Shown here piece by piece: positions 26,651-36,500 of a stretch of DNA of 64,000 bases. The DNA lies in assembly GCF_001577835.2 (NCBI RefSeq), contig NC_029516.1:94319091-94383090 (forward strand), read 5' to 3'. Position numbers and translations under genes: made by a program. Positions within the stretch are counted from its first letter, which is position 1, and every line of letters starts with the position of its first letter. The notes beneath the pieces were generated by a model. That model was given only the letters and a program-made list of their open reading frames with translations. It was not told where the DNA came from and did not search any database. Source of the DNA: Coturnix japonica (taxonomy: Eukaryota; Chordata; Aves; Galliformes; Phasianidae).

Positions 26651-27211
26651 GGGGATTAAAAAAAAAACAACACAATGCTAGGAAGACATACATACAGAAA
26701 ACCATAACAGTAAGATCTACATGTTAACAATGAAATATTGACAGAAGTTTCTTAAGCAGCACTGAATTCTTTGTTCAAATATGCACCTAACTTTGATTAA
26801 AAGGTGTGCTGCTAGTAGCCTTGTTTCTTCTCCTCTTTGAGGCTGTTACACGCGTGACTCTCAGTACTGCACAGGAAGCCATAGTAGCTGATGCATTTGA
26901 AGCCTTCAGTTCAGCAGATATTAAAATACAGGACAACCAGGAGATAAGACCTTTGCTTTCCAAGGTAAAAAAAAATAAATATTTCTATATAAACAACAAA
27001 TTGACTGAAATGTTTTTTAGAAGTCTTTTTCTTCCCAGGGTATTCTCTCAAGACAAAAGGGGAACTCCTCATCTGTGACAAAGACTCAGTAGCTGGCATT
27101 GTCCTACTGCCCACATCTTTCAGATCTTCGAGCAGCTTTTAAAATATTCCCACAGATCCCAGTTTCACACACATCAATCTCCAGCAGTTATTTTACACGC
27201 AGGATTTTCTT

Positions 27212-27292
27212 TCAAGCATTACTGTGAAGAGAATCGATTCTTGATTCAACAGTAGCCAGCCTTGCCTCCAGAGCATTTAGTATGGTGTTTGC
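27212..27292 (-). CDS. MIS18A: MIS18A coding exon 5 with stop
   Basis: The acceptor is cttcacag. It encodes a short heptad-like helix ([20 protein letters not shown]) and stops at TGA 27214-27212. Phase 0 matches exon 4. The human end is somewhat different but of similar length and character. Confidence 0.88.
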   Translation of the reverse strand, partial: ANTILNALEARLATVESRIDSLHSNA

Positions 27293-29117
27293 CTGTGAAG
27301 TAAATGGGGAAAGACCTGGTTAGAAACAGGTGTACAATATAAAGAACAAGTATAGATGTCATCAAAACAATGCAAGATTAAGCGTTACCCTTTTTAGTGC
27401 TTCTTCCAAGGCAACTCGACTTTCGAGAGTTAAAGGTTCCTCATCAGTAACAGCCTGCTTTTCTGAGGATCCTAGAATGTAACTGATATGCTACAGTTTA
27501 GATGATGCACTTTTCATTCTGAAGGCAAAAGAACACTTGTATGATTCATCCGCCACTCTTGATAAGATCGCAATTAATGCACCAGCACAGTCAAAGCACT
27601 ATTTTGGCAACAACAATAACACAACCCTATTTTTAGCAATCTTGCAAATGAGCTGTACGGTAAAACTTCAACAGCTTTGAGCTCTAAACAACCAAGATGT
27701 CATTCAGATATTAAGATTAGTGTAGCACTAGATGGGAGAACTAGACATCATCACTACTCCAAGAGAATGCTGCTCTGTAGCCCTGTCATAGTCTTCCAGA
27801 GACTTTTACTGTCATCAAAAACCAAAGTATTTAGCTGTGTAAAGAAGAAAAGACTGTTCAGAGTAGGAAGGAAAACACCCATGTATGTTCAGCAGAACAG
27901 GCTGGAACTTCACATAGAAGTAGAAACAGTAAAACTAGCCCACATGGAAGTAACAGTAGCTTATCACTAGTACTATAACAACACTTGGATAAAAGATCTC
28001 TAGTCTGGATACTTAAAATCTTCCACCTTTAAGATGGCTCTGAAGATTGAGATTTTTAAATAAACTTCGGACAGAACTCTAATGTGGAGACTTAACAACA
28101 TCCTCAAACATCAAAGAACAGTTTAAGACCAGAAGGGCTGAGATCCTGAGACTATTCAGCCTAGAGAAGAGAATTCTGAGGGAACCGATCTTATTAAAGC
28201 TTATAAATATCTAAAGGGCAGAGCCAAGCAGTTGGGCACCACTGAAAAGAGCCTGGCCCTATCAGGAGGGCAAGATGCACAAACTGGAAGACAGGATGCT
28301 CCATACAAACATGAGAAAAAGCTTCTTACCATGAGAGTGGCAGACTACCAGAATGAACAGCATAGAGGGGCTGTAGAGTCTCCTCCAGAGATACTCAAAA
28401 CCTAACTACCATAGGGAACTTGCTCAGACTGTTAGCAGCAGCATCCCTTGATATGGTGTCTGGAAGGTGAGGTTAACCCGACAGCAATGCAGATTCTGTC
28501 TTTACCTTTCAATTGAGCCAACGTTGAAACAAAACAAATCCCTCTTGTAGTCGAGATGCTTTGGGGTGCATCTGTAGATGCTGCCAAGTGCCCTCGAGCA
28601 GCCAGAGCAGGAAAACGTTTCAACCATGCTTTAAAAAAAAACAAAGAGAGCAAATCACTCCTCCCTTCGCCTATTAAAAGTACATACACATGTATTTTAT
28701 CGACTGTGGTTTGAAGAGCGCTCACCATCCACACTCTCCAGGCCTTTTGGACAGCTTCTGCTCCTTGTCCACTGAGATGTTGCTGGAGGCACCTGCACAG
28801 AGCCAACACTGACCAAGGGCCCCCAAAAGCCGTCATGCAGGAGAGGGCAGATGGGAGCAGCACTCACTGCGCAGCAGAATACACGTCGCGTCCTCATCGT
28901 TGGCCACCCAACTCAGCGTATCTCCCACAGGCCGCTTGCAGCCGCCGCACAGGAACACCATGGGCAGGTTCTCGTCGTTTTCCTCTTCCTCCCCTTTCCC
29001 GTTAGCCCGCGGTCGCTCCATCGGCAGCGCCTCCCGAGGGATGGTCGACTCGAGCAGAGGCAGAGACGAATCCAGCGCAACCGCCCCACCTGACAGCGGA
29101 TACAACAAGCCCGCCAT
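27212..29117 (-). CDS. MIS18A: MIS18A, Mis18 complex subunit A (5 exons, complete CDS)
   Basis: MIS18A helps license centromeres after mitosis: with MIS18B and M18BP1 it recruits HJURP for CENP-A loading. Five coding exons join in frame (28868-29117, 28726-28792, 28506-28628, 27389-27482, 27212-27292), 615 nt, 204 aa. The Mis18/yippee-like domain starts near residue 53 ([19 protein letters not shown]). It carries two CxxC zinc-binding pairs, C57/C60 and C113/C116, and continues through [16 protein letters not shown]. The C-terminal 50 residues ([12 protein letters not shown] onward) look coiled-coil, as in the human protein. I chose the start MAGLLYP because human MIS18A begins MAG; the frame stays open upstream with another ATG. 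All introns are GT-AG, and three are under 100 bp. MRAP lies divergently upstream. An antisense CR1 fragment sits in intron 3. The family call is by recognition, without alignment. Confidence 0.95.
27389..27482 (-). CDS. MIS18A: MIS18A coding exon 4
   Basis: The acceptor is catatcag, chosen over an upstream tgtag because only this one restores the conserved [11 protein letters not shown]. The donor is AAAAGG|gtaacg. It encodes the end of the Mis18 domain and the start of the C-terminal helix ([13 protein letters not shown]). Confidence 0.92.
28135..28400 (+). mobile_element. Diverged CR1 fragment in MIS18A intron 3
   Basis: It resembles the CR1 stretch [13 protein letters not shown]...LINI through MRKSFLP, with stops. 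Antisense to MIS18A. Confidence 0.7.
28506..28628 (-). CDS. MIS18A: MIS18A coding exon 3
   Basis: The acceptor is ttttaaag and the donor TTGAAAG|gtaaag. It encodes the second zinc pair (METFSCSGC in the correct frame is [10 protein letters not shown]) and the conserved [17 protein letters not shown] longer open frame in another register covers the same DNA and is a shadow. Confidence 0.93.
28726..28792 (-). CDS. MIS18A: MIS18A coding exon 2
   Basis: The acceptor is ctgtgcag and the donor GGATG|gtgagc. It encodes [20 protein letters not shown], matching human [11 protein letters not shown]. Where I recall human LLRCVSC, this protein reads LLRSASS. Phase 1 in, phase 2 out. Confidence 0.93.
28868..29117 (-). 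CDS. MIS18A: MIS18A coding exon 1
   Basis: Start codon at 29117-29115. The exon encodes an acidic, low-complexity N-terminus ([11 protein letters not shown]) and the first CxxC of the Mis18 domain (CGGC). The donor reads CTGCGCA|gtgagt and leaves phase 1. Confidence 0.93.
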
Positions 29118-29390
29118 CACCTTCAAACTGCCCACGACGGAACCGGAACCAGCCCGAATACGTCGCGTCCATGAGGCGGGGTTCGGTGCGTGGCTACGCC
29201 CCACAGCGTACATACGCAACTAGCGTAGCAGGGGCGGGGATTAGTACATGTCCCTGCCCACAGCGTGGTTACGTTACTAGCGTAGACGTAGGAGGTGGGG
29301 TTGTGTGTCAGCGCTGGTCTAGCTCAGTGCTGTGCCTTCATAACCCCTGCTGGAGTGTGTTAGGAGGTGTTTGGGTGACGTAGCACTGAG
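28880..29390. promoter_or_regulatory. CpG-rich promoter region of MIS18A, possibly shared with MRAP
   Basis: CpG dinucleotides are dense here compared with the surrounding AT-rich DNA, and the region overlaps MIS18A exon 1. Motifs seen: a GC box GGGGCGGGG at 29231-29239; a CHR-like TTTGAA on the minus strand at 29122-29127, just before the MIS18A start; CCGGAA-type ETS-like sites near 29140; and a CRE-like TGACGTAG at 29376-29383. MIS18A is a cell-cycle gene, so CHR-type control fits, but no transcription start can be read from the sequence. The MRAP start codon is about 1.3 kb away on the other strand, so a shared promoter is possible but unproven. Confidence 0.7.
29198..29300. repeat. Degenerate tandem duplication in the MIS18A upstream region
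   Basis: Two units of roughly 45-58 bp lie in tandem, at 29198-29255 and 29256-29300. Both contain GCCC(C)ACAGCGT, then ACTAGCGTAG, then a G-rich end (GGGGCGGGG in the first, GGTGGGG in the second). A third, poorer copy may lie at 29156-29184 (ACGTCGCGTCC...AGGCGGGG). Confidence 0.75.
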
Positions 29391-29629
29391 AAGGCAGAGA
29401 GAAAGTGGCTTTGGTTGGTTTCAAAGTTGTTTTTAGCCAAACTGGTGCGTTGTGCGCTATGGGATGCGGCCCTGGCTTCCCCAGCCACCACACGCACTGA
29501 AGGCTTTAGGGATGCAGCCAAAAGCCAGCTGAGGGCCTGCTGTCCTTGCTGCTCAGCTCAGTTAAGCACGTTTAGGTACCACTTGCTATGCTGCCACGGC
29601 CCAACACCTCAAGCCTTCAGCTGGCTCTA

Positions 29630-30006
29630 CCTACGTTGTGGCCCCCATGCCCACTGCCCACGTCCCTCAGTGCCACATCCACACGGCTCTTGAACACCTC
29701 CAGGGACGGTGACTGCACCACCTCCCTGGGCAGCCTGTGCCACTGCAGCACTGCTCTTGCTGACAAGAAATCCTTCCTAACACCCAACCTGAACCTCCCC
29801 TGGTGCAACTTGAGGCCATTTCTTCTCATCACCATTGCCTGGGAGAAGAGGCTGTCTCCCACCTTGTCACAGCTTCTCTTCAGATAGTTGTAGAGAGCTG
29901 TGAGGTCTCCCCTGACATCCTGTTCTCCAGACTGAACAATCCCAGCTCCTTCAGCTACTCCCTGTTATGATTTTATGCTCCAGACTTTTCATCAGCTTTG
30001 TTGCAT
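29630..30006 (-). mobile_element. CR1 3' fragment between MIS18A and MRAP
   Basis: The minus-strand frame reads GLKLHQGRFRLGVRKDFLSA and LPREVVQSPSLEVFKSRVDV. Upstream parts correspond to LFSLENRMSGETSQLS. It sits between the CpG region and the MRAP start. Confidence 0.92.
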
Positions 30007-30404
30007 CCTCTGTCTATGATGCATTTTGTCAGGTACTTGCCCCCTCCTTTATGTGAATAGAAAGAGATTTCCTTCAGCCCAGCTGGCTGTTTCCAGTAGC
30101 TCCAGAGAACACTTCATTGCAGCTGTCTCTCAGAGAGAAGGGTTTGTGACACATCTGGCACTTGTCCATCCCATTCTTAGCTTACTTGGCATCCATCTCA
30201 GCTCTGATATGCTGAGGAATAATGTAACTGCCCACCAGGAAGCAAGGGTTACGCTTAAAGGCTGCTACTATTTATCTGTCAGGCATTAATATTCATTTTT
30301 GCTCAACATTAGTTAGTACCAAGGCAGTCCTTGAGCTACAGGACTCCAGAGTGATTTACATAGGCATCAGTTAAGCAATCTCTTTCTGAGGGCGCTCAAG
30401 CACA

Positions 30405-30437
30405 ATGAAAAAAAGTACTTGGTTGAAGCTGATTTAA
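30405..30437 (+). promoter_or_regulatory. Possible short upstream ORF before MRAP
   Basis: An ATG followed by ten in-frame codons ending in TAA lies 14 nt before the MRAP start codon, out of frame with it. It matters only if the MRAP leader includes this stretch. Confidence 0.35.
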
Positions 30438-30451
30438 AATGCACTACTGAC

Positions 30452-30557
30452 ATGGCCAACAGAACAAACTCATCTGAGTACTTCTGGTCTTACGAATATT
30501 ATTGGGATTACATAGATCCAATTCCAGTAGATGGAAGGAAGTTGAAAGTTAATAAAT
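30452..30557 (+). CDS. MRAP: MRAP coding exon 1
   Basis: It runs from ATG to the donor AATAAAT|gtaagtatc, leaving phase 1. It encodes the extracellular/luminal N-domain with both sequons and [14 protein letters not shown]. The 5' UTR and any noncoding first exon are not defined. A possible acceptor (gagctacag) lies near 30341. Confidence 0.93.
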
Positions 30558-33500
30558 GTAAGTATCATAGTGTAGTAGGTGTTTATCTAGTACAGGAAAA
30601 ATGAGCGGGCAAAATGTTGCGTAGCTTGTCTTACTGACTTAGCTTGCTTTCTTTGTGACTGAGACCATAATGCTTTAAGCGTGCAAGGTTTGTATGGATG
30701 GGTGTCTGTGTGCCAAACTGGCTTTCCTTGACTGTGTTCTAACAGCAGTTGCTGCTAATAATGAAGCTCTATGATTTATCTTACAATACTTGAAACTGTA
30801 AGACTGCTAATATTAACTTTTATTTAGAAGGACGGGCTTTTTATCATTGCTGAGTGTAAATCTAATTACATGCAGATCTGTAGGCTTGGGGTGTGAACTA
30901 CTTGTCTGCTACACTAAGAAAAGTTACAAGTTCTGTTGTAAGACTATCATGTTTTCAGCTTGGGACATACAGCTTATGTTACAACTGATAAGTATTTAAA
31001 ACCTTGGTAAAGGAAGAGGTTTGTTTCTGCTGGCCAGGAACAATAAGCTGAAAATACATTCTATCATTCTTCCTCTTGTGGTTTAGTGCTACCGAATGAT
31101 CAGATGAAGTAGTAATATACATTGTCAGCACAGTACCTTATTGCCATGGAAGTCAATAGAGCTGGATGGGTGGATGAAGATCAAGGGAGAAAAGACAGAT
31201 ATGTTTGAACTGCCTGAGCTATGGGCAGTGTTCTGCAGTTTCTCTCACATCTTTGTGATCGTGAAGCCACAGCAGTGGCTTTATTAGTCTCTGGTTTACT
31301 AAAGACAACTGCAACTATGCAGGTATAGTTTCAGGAACTATTATAGCTTTCCCCAATGTTATTACAGTGATCAGGTCTGCAGGAAAAATATCATATGCTT
31401 TCAAATTATTTCCAAGGCAGTGCCTTTCTAATAGTGAAGGTTGAGAGTGTGCGGGAGGAACGTTCCGACCACCCTCCTCAGGCACCTAATTCAGTTCACT
31501 GTGCAGGGGAGCTTTGTGATCTTATGGGAGCAAGAATGAGAGCAGAGTTTTATTCTGCACTGCCTCTAGAAGAGCTTTTCTGCCAACTCTAATGAGCCTA
31601 GGTTTACTGCCTCCAACTTTAGGTAACCAAGAGCAACATACCTAAAAGAAGAAGATGTAAATATCCACAGCCTTCCATATATAAAATCCCGCACCAGAAT
31701 AGTGTAGAGCAACGTTTGGTGCTGCTGGGAACAGGCAGGTTGTGAGCAGCTTTACATCACTTACCTAAATCTCTTCGTTTGAAAGTTATATCAGATAATC
31801 TCTGGCAAATCCCACCAGGGAACCCCTTATATGCTCCTGTGAGAAGATGTTTCCCCTCTGAAATTCACTGATAGTTTCGCAGGGAGCATTGCCACATACC
31901 TGTTTGAGTGCTCATGAGTGATCTCAAGCCTTATTTCAGTTTAAAAAGCAAACAAACAAACAAACCCACAACATAGTAAACCAATCTCTTAGTGATTTTT
32001 TTTCTTCCCTATTTCTTCTCTTACCATAAGGAAACAGAGAAGTCTGACACCTTTCAGGCCTCTTTATATTCTAAGGAGGTGACTTACGTGATCATGCTTT
32101 TTGTTTACGCGTCGGATCTTCTGTTCCTTTGGTAACTTCAACTCACTGATCTAATAATAAAGGAACGGAGACTTCAACAATATAAAATACCCATAAGTTC
32201 CTGTAGCAGCTGGTTAAATAATGAAGGAATAATACTGTGAGTGAAGAAATTTCCTGACCAAAAAAAAAGCTTTATGAAGAAATTGTGCCCTGTTAGGCAG
32301 CAAGAAAACCCCCTTTGGCCTCAGCTTTGGGAAACAAACCTGCAGGAAACCAGTCTTCTGTATGTCAGCTGCCCATATCCCAGGCAAAGAGGAAAAAGAA
32401 AGATGTAAGAGTACAGTGTGAGATTTACAATTTTCCCCCCTCTGCAGGGCAAGGTTTAAGGCAGCGTGTGTTCCCTGGGGCAGCTGTTTATGTAACAGAT
32501 CTCCAGGCAGTGTTCCAAAATGGGATTCTGCTCCACGATTCGTGTCTTTAAAAAGCTCTTATTGGCTGTATCAATTTCCAAATTACAAACGTTGGGTTTG
32601 GTTTCCTGATGGACAGGAAAGTTAAACTGTCTGGTCGCTGGGGGTTTTTTGGGTTTCCTATAAAAATAGATGTTTTTCCATGTCAGCAGCCTAGAAGGAA
32701 TGGACGCTGCGTCATACTAGAACTTTTATTCTTCCTTCTCCAATTGCCAATGGGAAAACAAGCTATAAAGAAAATAGCAAGGGAAATAATTCCACAGCTG
32801 GTTAGGTTTTTTTTCCTTGCTTTGAATAAAAGGACTGGTAAGGCAATGAATATACTTTATAGGTTTTCCTGTCTTTCCACAATATTTACATTCTTTTACC
32901 TTCAAAAGCAGCTGCTGGGATTATTGTCTTCATGTGCTTGGAACTATGTAAACAAATCATGTTCAGCAAGTTCTTGCCCTTTGTGCAGAAGATGAAATGT
33001 GATCATTTCCCCTTAAATAGGGGCTTATAGAGCTGTAAATATTCCAAAATTGGCAAAATATATGATATCTCTAGAATTAAAATAAGCGCTATATTGATGT
33101 TCCAGGGGACCTCTCCTGATTGACTGCAATGGGACTTGAACATTTGTTCAGGTGCCTCTCTGAATCAGCTCTAATGAACTATACATTCGTCATAACCCCT
33201 GGGGTGGGATTATAGCTCCCTAATTCCGTCTTGCCTTATTTTTTTTATTGAGTGTAAAACAGAGACCTGAATCTCTGTGCTTTCTCCTCTGTTATGTGGC
33301 CTGTTCCCGAAGCACGGTGAGAGCTTGTTTGTCTCATGAAAATGGATCTAAATCCAGCAATGAAGTCATGTTCTTGCTTTCTATTCATAGCATCATGCAT
33401 CTACCCATTTTGTATGAAAATAATACAGAGCTTAATTGGCCCACAAACGAACAGGCTGTTCAAAATCATATCCACATGCATATAGAAGCTGACTATGAAA

Positions 33501-36500
33501 GTTAGCAATAGAAGAGATTTTTATAGGTTCTTAAAATACATTGTCCCAGTTCAGAAAGAATCCTAATTAGGATTAATAAGACTGTAAAAACAGCCAGGAA
33601 GTTTCTGTTTATCCCTCACGAGTTGCCCTGAGATCTGGAACAAATTTGATAAGCTTCAGTGAATTCCATGAATTGTATTAGTGGCTCTTAAAGATGAAAC
33701 TAAAATAGCTTTGATATGGAATTTGGTAAATCTGTGCTCTTCATTTCTCTCCACGTGGCTCTGAGCACTTCAAGTTTTTCATAATATCTCCATTTCTCCC
33801 CTGAGGAGCTGAGACTGGCAGTAGCACCCAGTCACTGCCTCATATAATAACTTTTGGGAGAGTAGGCCAGAATACTGGCCCATCCATTTTCATTTAGCAT
33901 CCCTTGAATTAAAGTTCAGTGAAAGGGTTTTGGTTGTTGTGTGGTTGGTTGTTTATTTGTGTATTTTACCAGAGGAAGAATAAAATAAGCTGATGCCTCA
34001 GTAGTTTTTTGTACATTCTCATTTCTCAGTAGCCCAGCCAAAACTCAGCACTCTGATAAGCCTCCTGCTGGGTCAGCTCTAGCTGAAGGTATAAAGGACC
34101 TGGAGTAATTCCCCCTTATCTCTTTGTGGCTCTGATGACAACACGTTCTGAACTTTTTCACAAAGAAACACCTCATCAGATATGTTGGACCTGTTTCAAA
34201 GAACATGACTGTTTTTTGTCCTTTGAGATAGAAGATTTATTTTTTCCTGGTCAATATTTGTCCCTGGAGTCAATGACCCTTCTTTTTCACCTTAGTCTAA
34301 GTGAGAAGCCAGTGATGAATTTGGAGCATTTCTTGACTTGTGCTCTGCCCAACACCCAACTTTTCTGAGGCTTTAGCTGGGAAGTTCACTACTGCACTGA
34401 TCCTAGGAAGGAGCATCTATGAAACAGTGCTGCTGGGGCAGAAGTGGATTCATCCCATCTAACAGCAAGCTCATAAATGAGGCAGTCATTTCAGAAGCAC
34501 TGAACCTTAAGTCATAGAAAACGAGCTCCCTTTTCCCTCCATATCCTTTCTGAGCTCTGCTCTCCTGAACTCCTGAAGCCCTGTGGTCACTCAGATCGGA
34601 CCTCCAGCTGGTGTAAACCAATTGAGAACCTGTACTTCAGTGCTAGGAATCCATTCACTTGTTCCTTAAATAAATCACTTAGCTCTGGTGGAGTAAGCTT
34701 CTTTTTGAACTATTCTGTGACAATTACAGAAGTACTGCAGCTGAACAGCGGGCTCTTCACAGTTTGTTCCACTGGTGTATCCTGGAGGCCACAGGCTCTT
34801 TACAGAACAGGCTTTCCTGTGTGGAGGTTTAGTGTTTCTCCTGGTAGAATATGTTTTCAAAGCTAGGCTTTCCTCCCTAAAAAAGCATCATATGAAAGGT
34901 CACGGGTTACATTTTGTTTCACCAGAGACTAGGATATGGCCACACATTGAGACAGTAATGGCTTTATCTTGAATAACACAATGCTGACTGCACAGTGATT
35001 TTGTAAAAGGAAATGCGTCCCCTGCAAGGAGCTGAAAATGAAAACCACCCTCAGTACTCAGCATTACCTTTTAAATGCACTTATGAGATTTTATTTTCCA
35101 TTCTATCCCCCAGCCCTGGCTGTACAGTGTTAAATTACTAGGAAACTTCAGATTTTTAACAAATTTGCACTCAGATTCCCCTCCTTCAAGGGTTTAGTTA
35201 AATTCAACTAATTCAATGGCATACCTTTCTTACAGATCATAAACTGCACTGTTGTTTTGCTTGTAATTGCCATGTCACCAGTGACAGAATTACTGTGTTG
35301 TGTTCACAGATTCTATTGTCATAGCCTTTTGGGTTGGACTTGCTGCCTTTGTGATGTTTCTTTTCCTTATTTTGCTCTACATGTCCCGCTCTGGATCAAA
35401 TCCAGTGAAGTAAGTACAATGAGAGGTAAAAGAGCTAAGTGTGATAAATCTTATTTTTATTTATTCATTATTTATCTTATTTATTCAGATTTATAAATAA
35501 TCTGCACAAAACATTTATTCACTGCTTCAGATGATCCAGCAGTTACATTCAGCATTTACAACTGCACACTGAGATGATGCTGCTTACTTATCATTTGGTT
35601 TGAGTGTCCCTCAACCAACTGCTGCTCACTGTTTCTATTAATCGCTTGGGCTAAAATATGAATTAATAACTGTTGTGGTTTGACAATGACAAAAACATTG
35701 GGTATAAATGTTACTTATGTCAGCTATCAAGGCTGTATCTACATCTTTAGAACTTTAGTGTCCAACTGGAGAGCCACATCATCACAATCAAATGCCAAAG
35801 TATTTTACTAAAATGTAGTAGCTGAAGGTGATGCTATTTGAACAAAGACGTACTACATGATTTATGTAAGGGTAACCATTCACTGCAACAATTTCTGTTA
35901 AATGGGTCATGATTAATTCTCTTCTTTATTCAGTGACTTAACATCATAGTAACATGCAGTTGTGTTTGACCCAGGATTACTGTGAGGAGCCTACGGTCTA
36001 GCGTTCTGCAGTCTGTTATGCAGAAACTTCTTTCTTGCCTGAGATATGTGAGTGGCTTATTATCTAAACATGTTTAAGTTCTTGCTGTTTAAACTAACTC
36101 TGTGAGGCTACTGATGTGTGCAACTGCCTGAAGATCTGGGCTTTTTTACTATTTTTTTCTTGTTTGGCAAATCCTGGCAAAGGTCTGACATTGCCTTTCT
36201 TCCCAAAGGTGGCCTATATATATTTTTTAAGTTAAAAGAGGGAAGATTTAGGTTGGATGTTAGGGGGAAGTTCTTCACTAGGAGAGTGGTTAGGCCCTGG
36301 AACAGGCTGCCCAGGGAGGTTGTGGATGCCCCGTCCTTGGAGGTGTTCAAGGCCAGGTTGGACGGGGCCCTGGGCAACCTGATCTAGTAAAGGTGTATGT
36401 TTGGTGGCCCTGCCAGGCAGGGGGGTTGGAACTACATGATCCTTGAGGTCCCTTCCAACCCGGGTCATTCTGTGATTCTGTGATTCTGTGTATATGTGAA

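Larger units (their letters stand above)
23463..27211. other. Intergenic up to the MIS18A 3' end
   Basis: Contains the 35 bp tandem repeat and presumably the MIS18A 3' UTR. No other gene supported. Confidence 0.5.

Noticed and set aside
1-27000. Search for HUNK kinase exons expected by synteny
   Set aside because: No kinase-like or HUNK-like peptide seen on either strand; HUNK probably lies outside the window.
26806-27078. 90-codon plus frame with a signal-peptide-like start
   Set aside because: It starts at GTG and overlaps the presumed MIS18A 3' UTR on the other strand, with no recognisable product.
27471-27493. Upstream acceptor gtag for MIS18A exon 4
   Set aside because: It would shift the frame. 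The cag at 27483-27485 restores [11 protein letters not shown].
28432-28863. 143-codon minus frame overlapping MIS18A exons 2 and 3
   Set aside because: It reads the MIS18A exons in the wrong register. The correct frame gives the conserved zinc-pair and LDYKRDLFC sequence.
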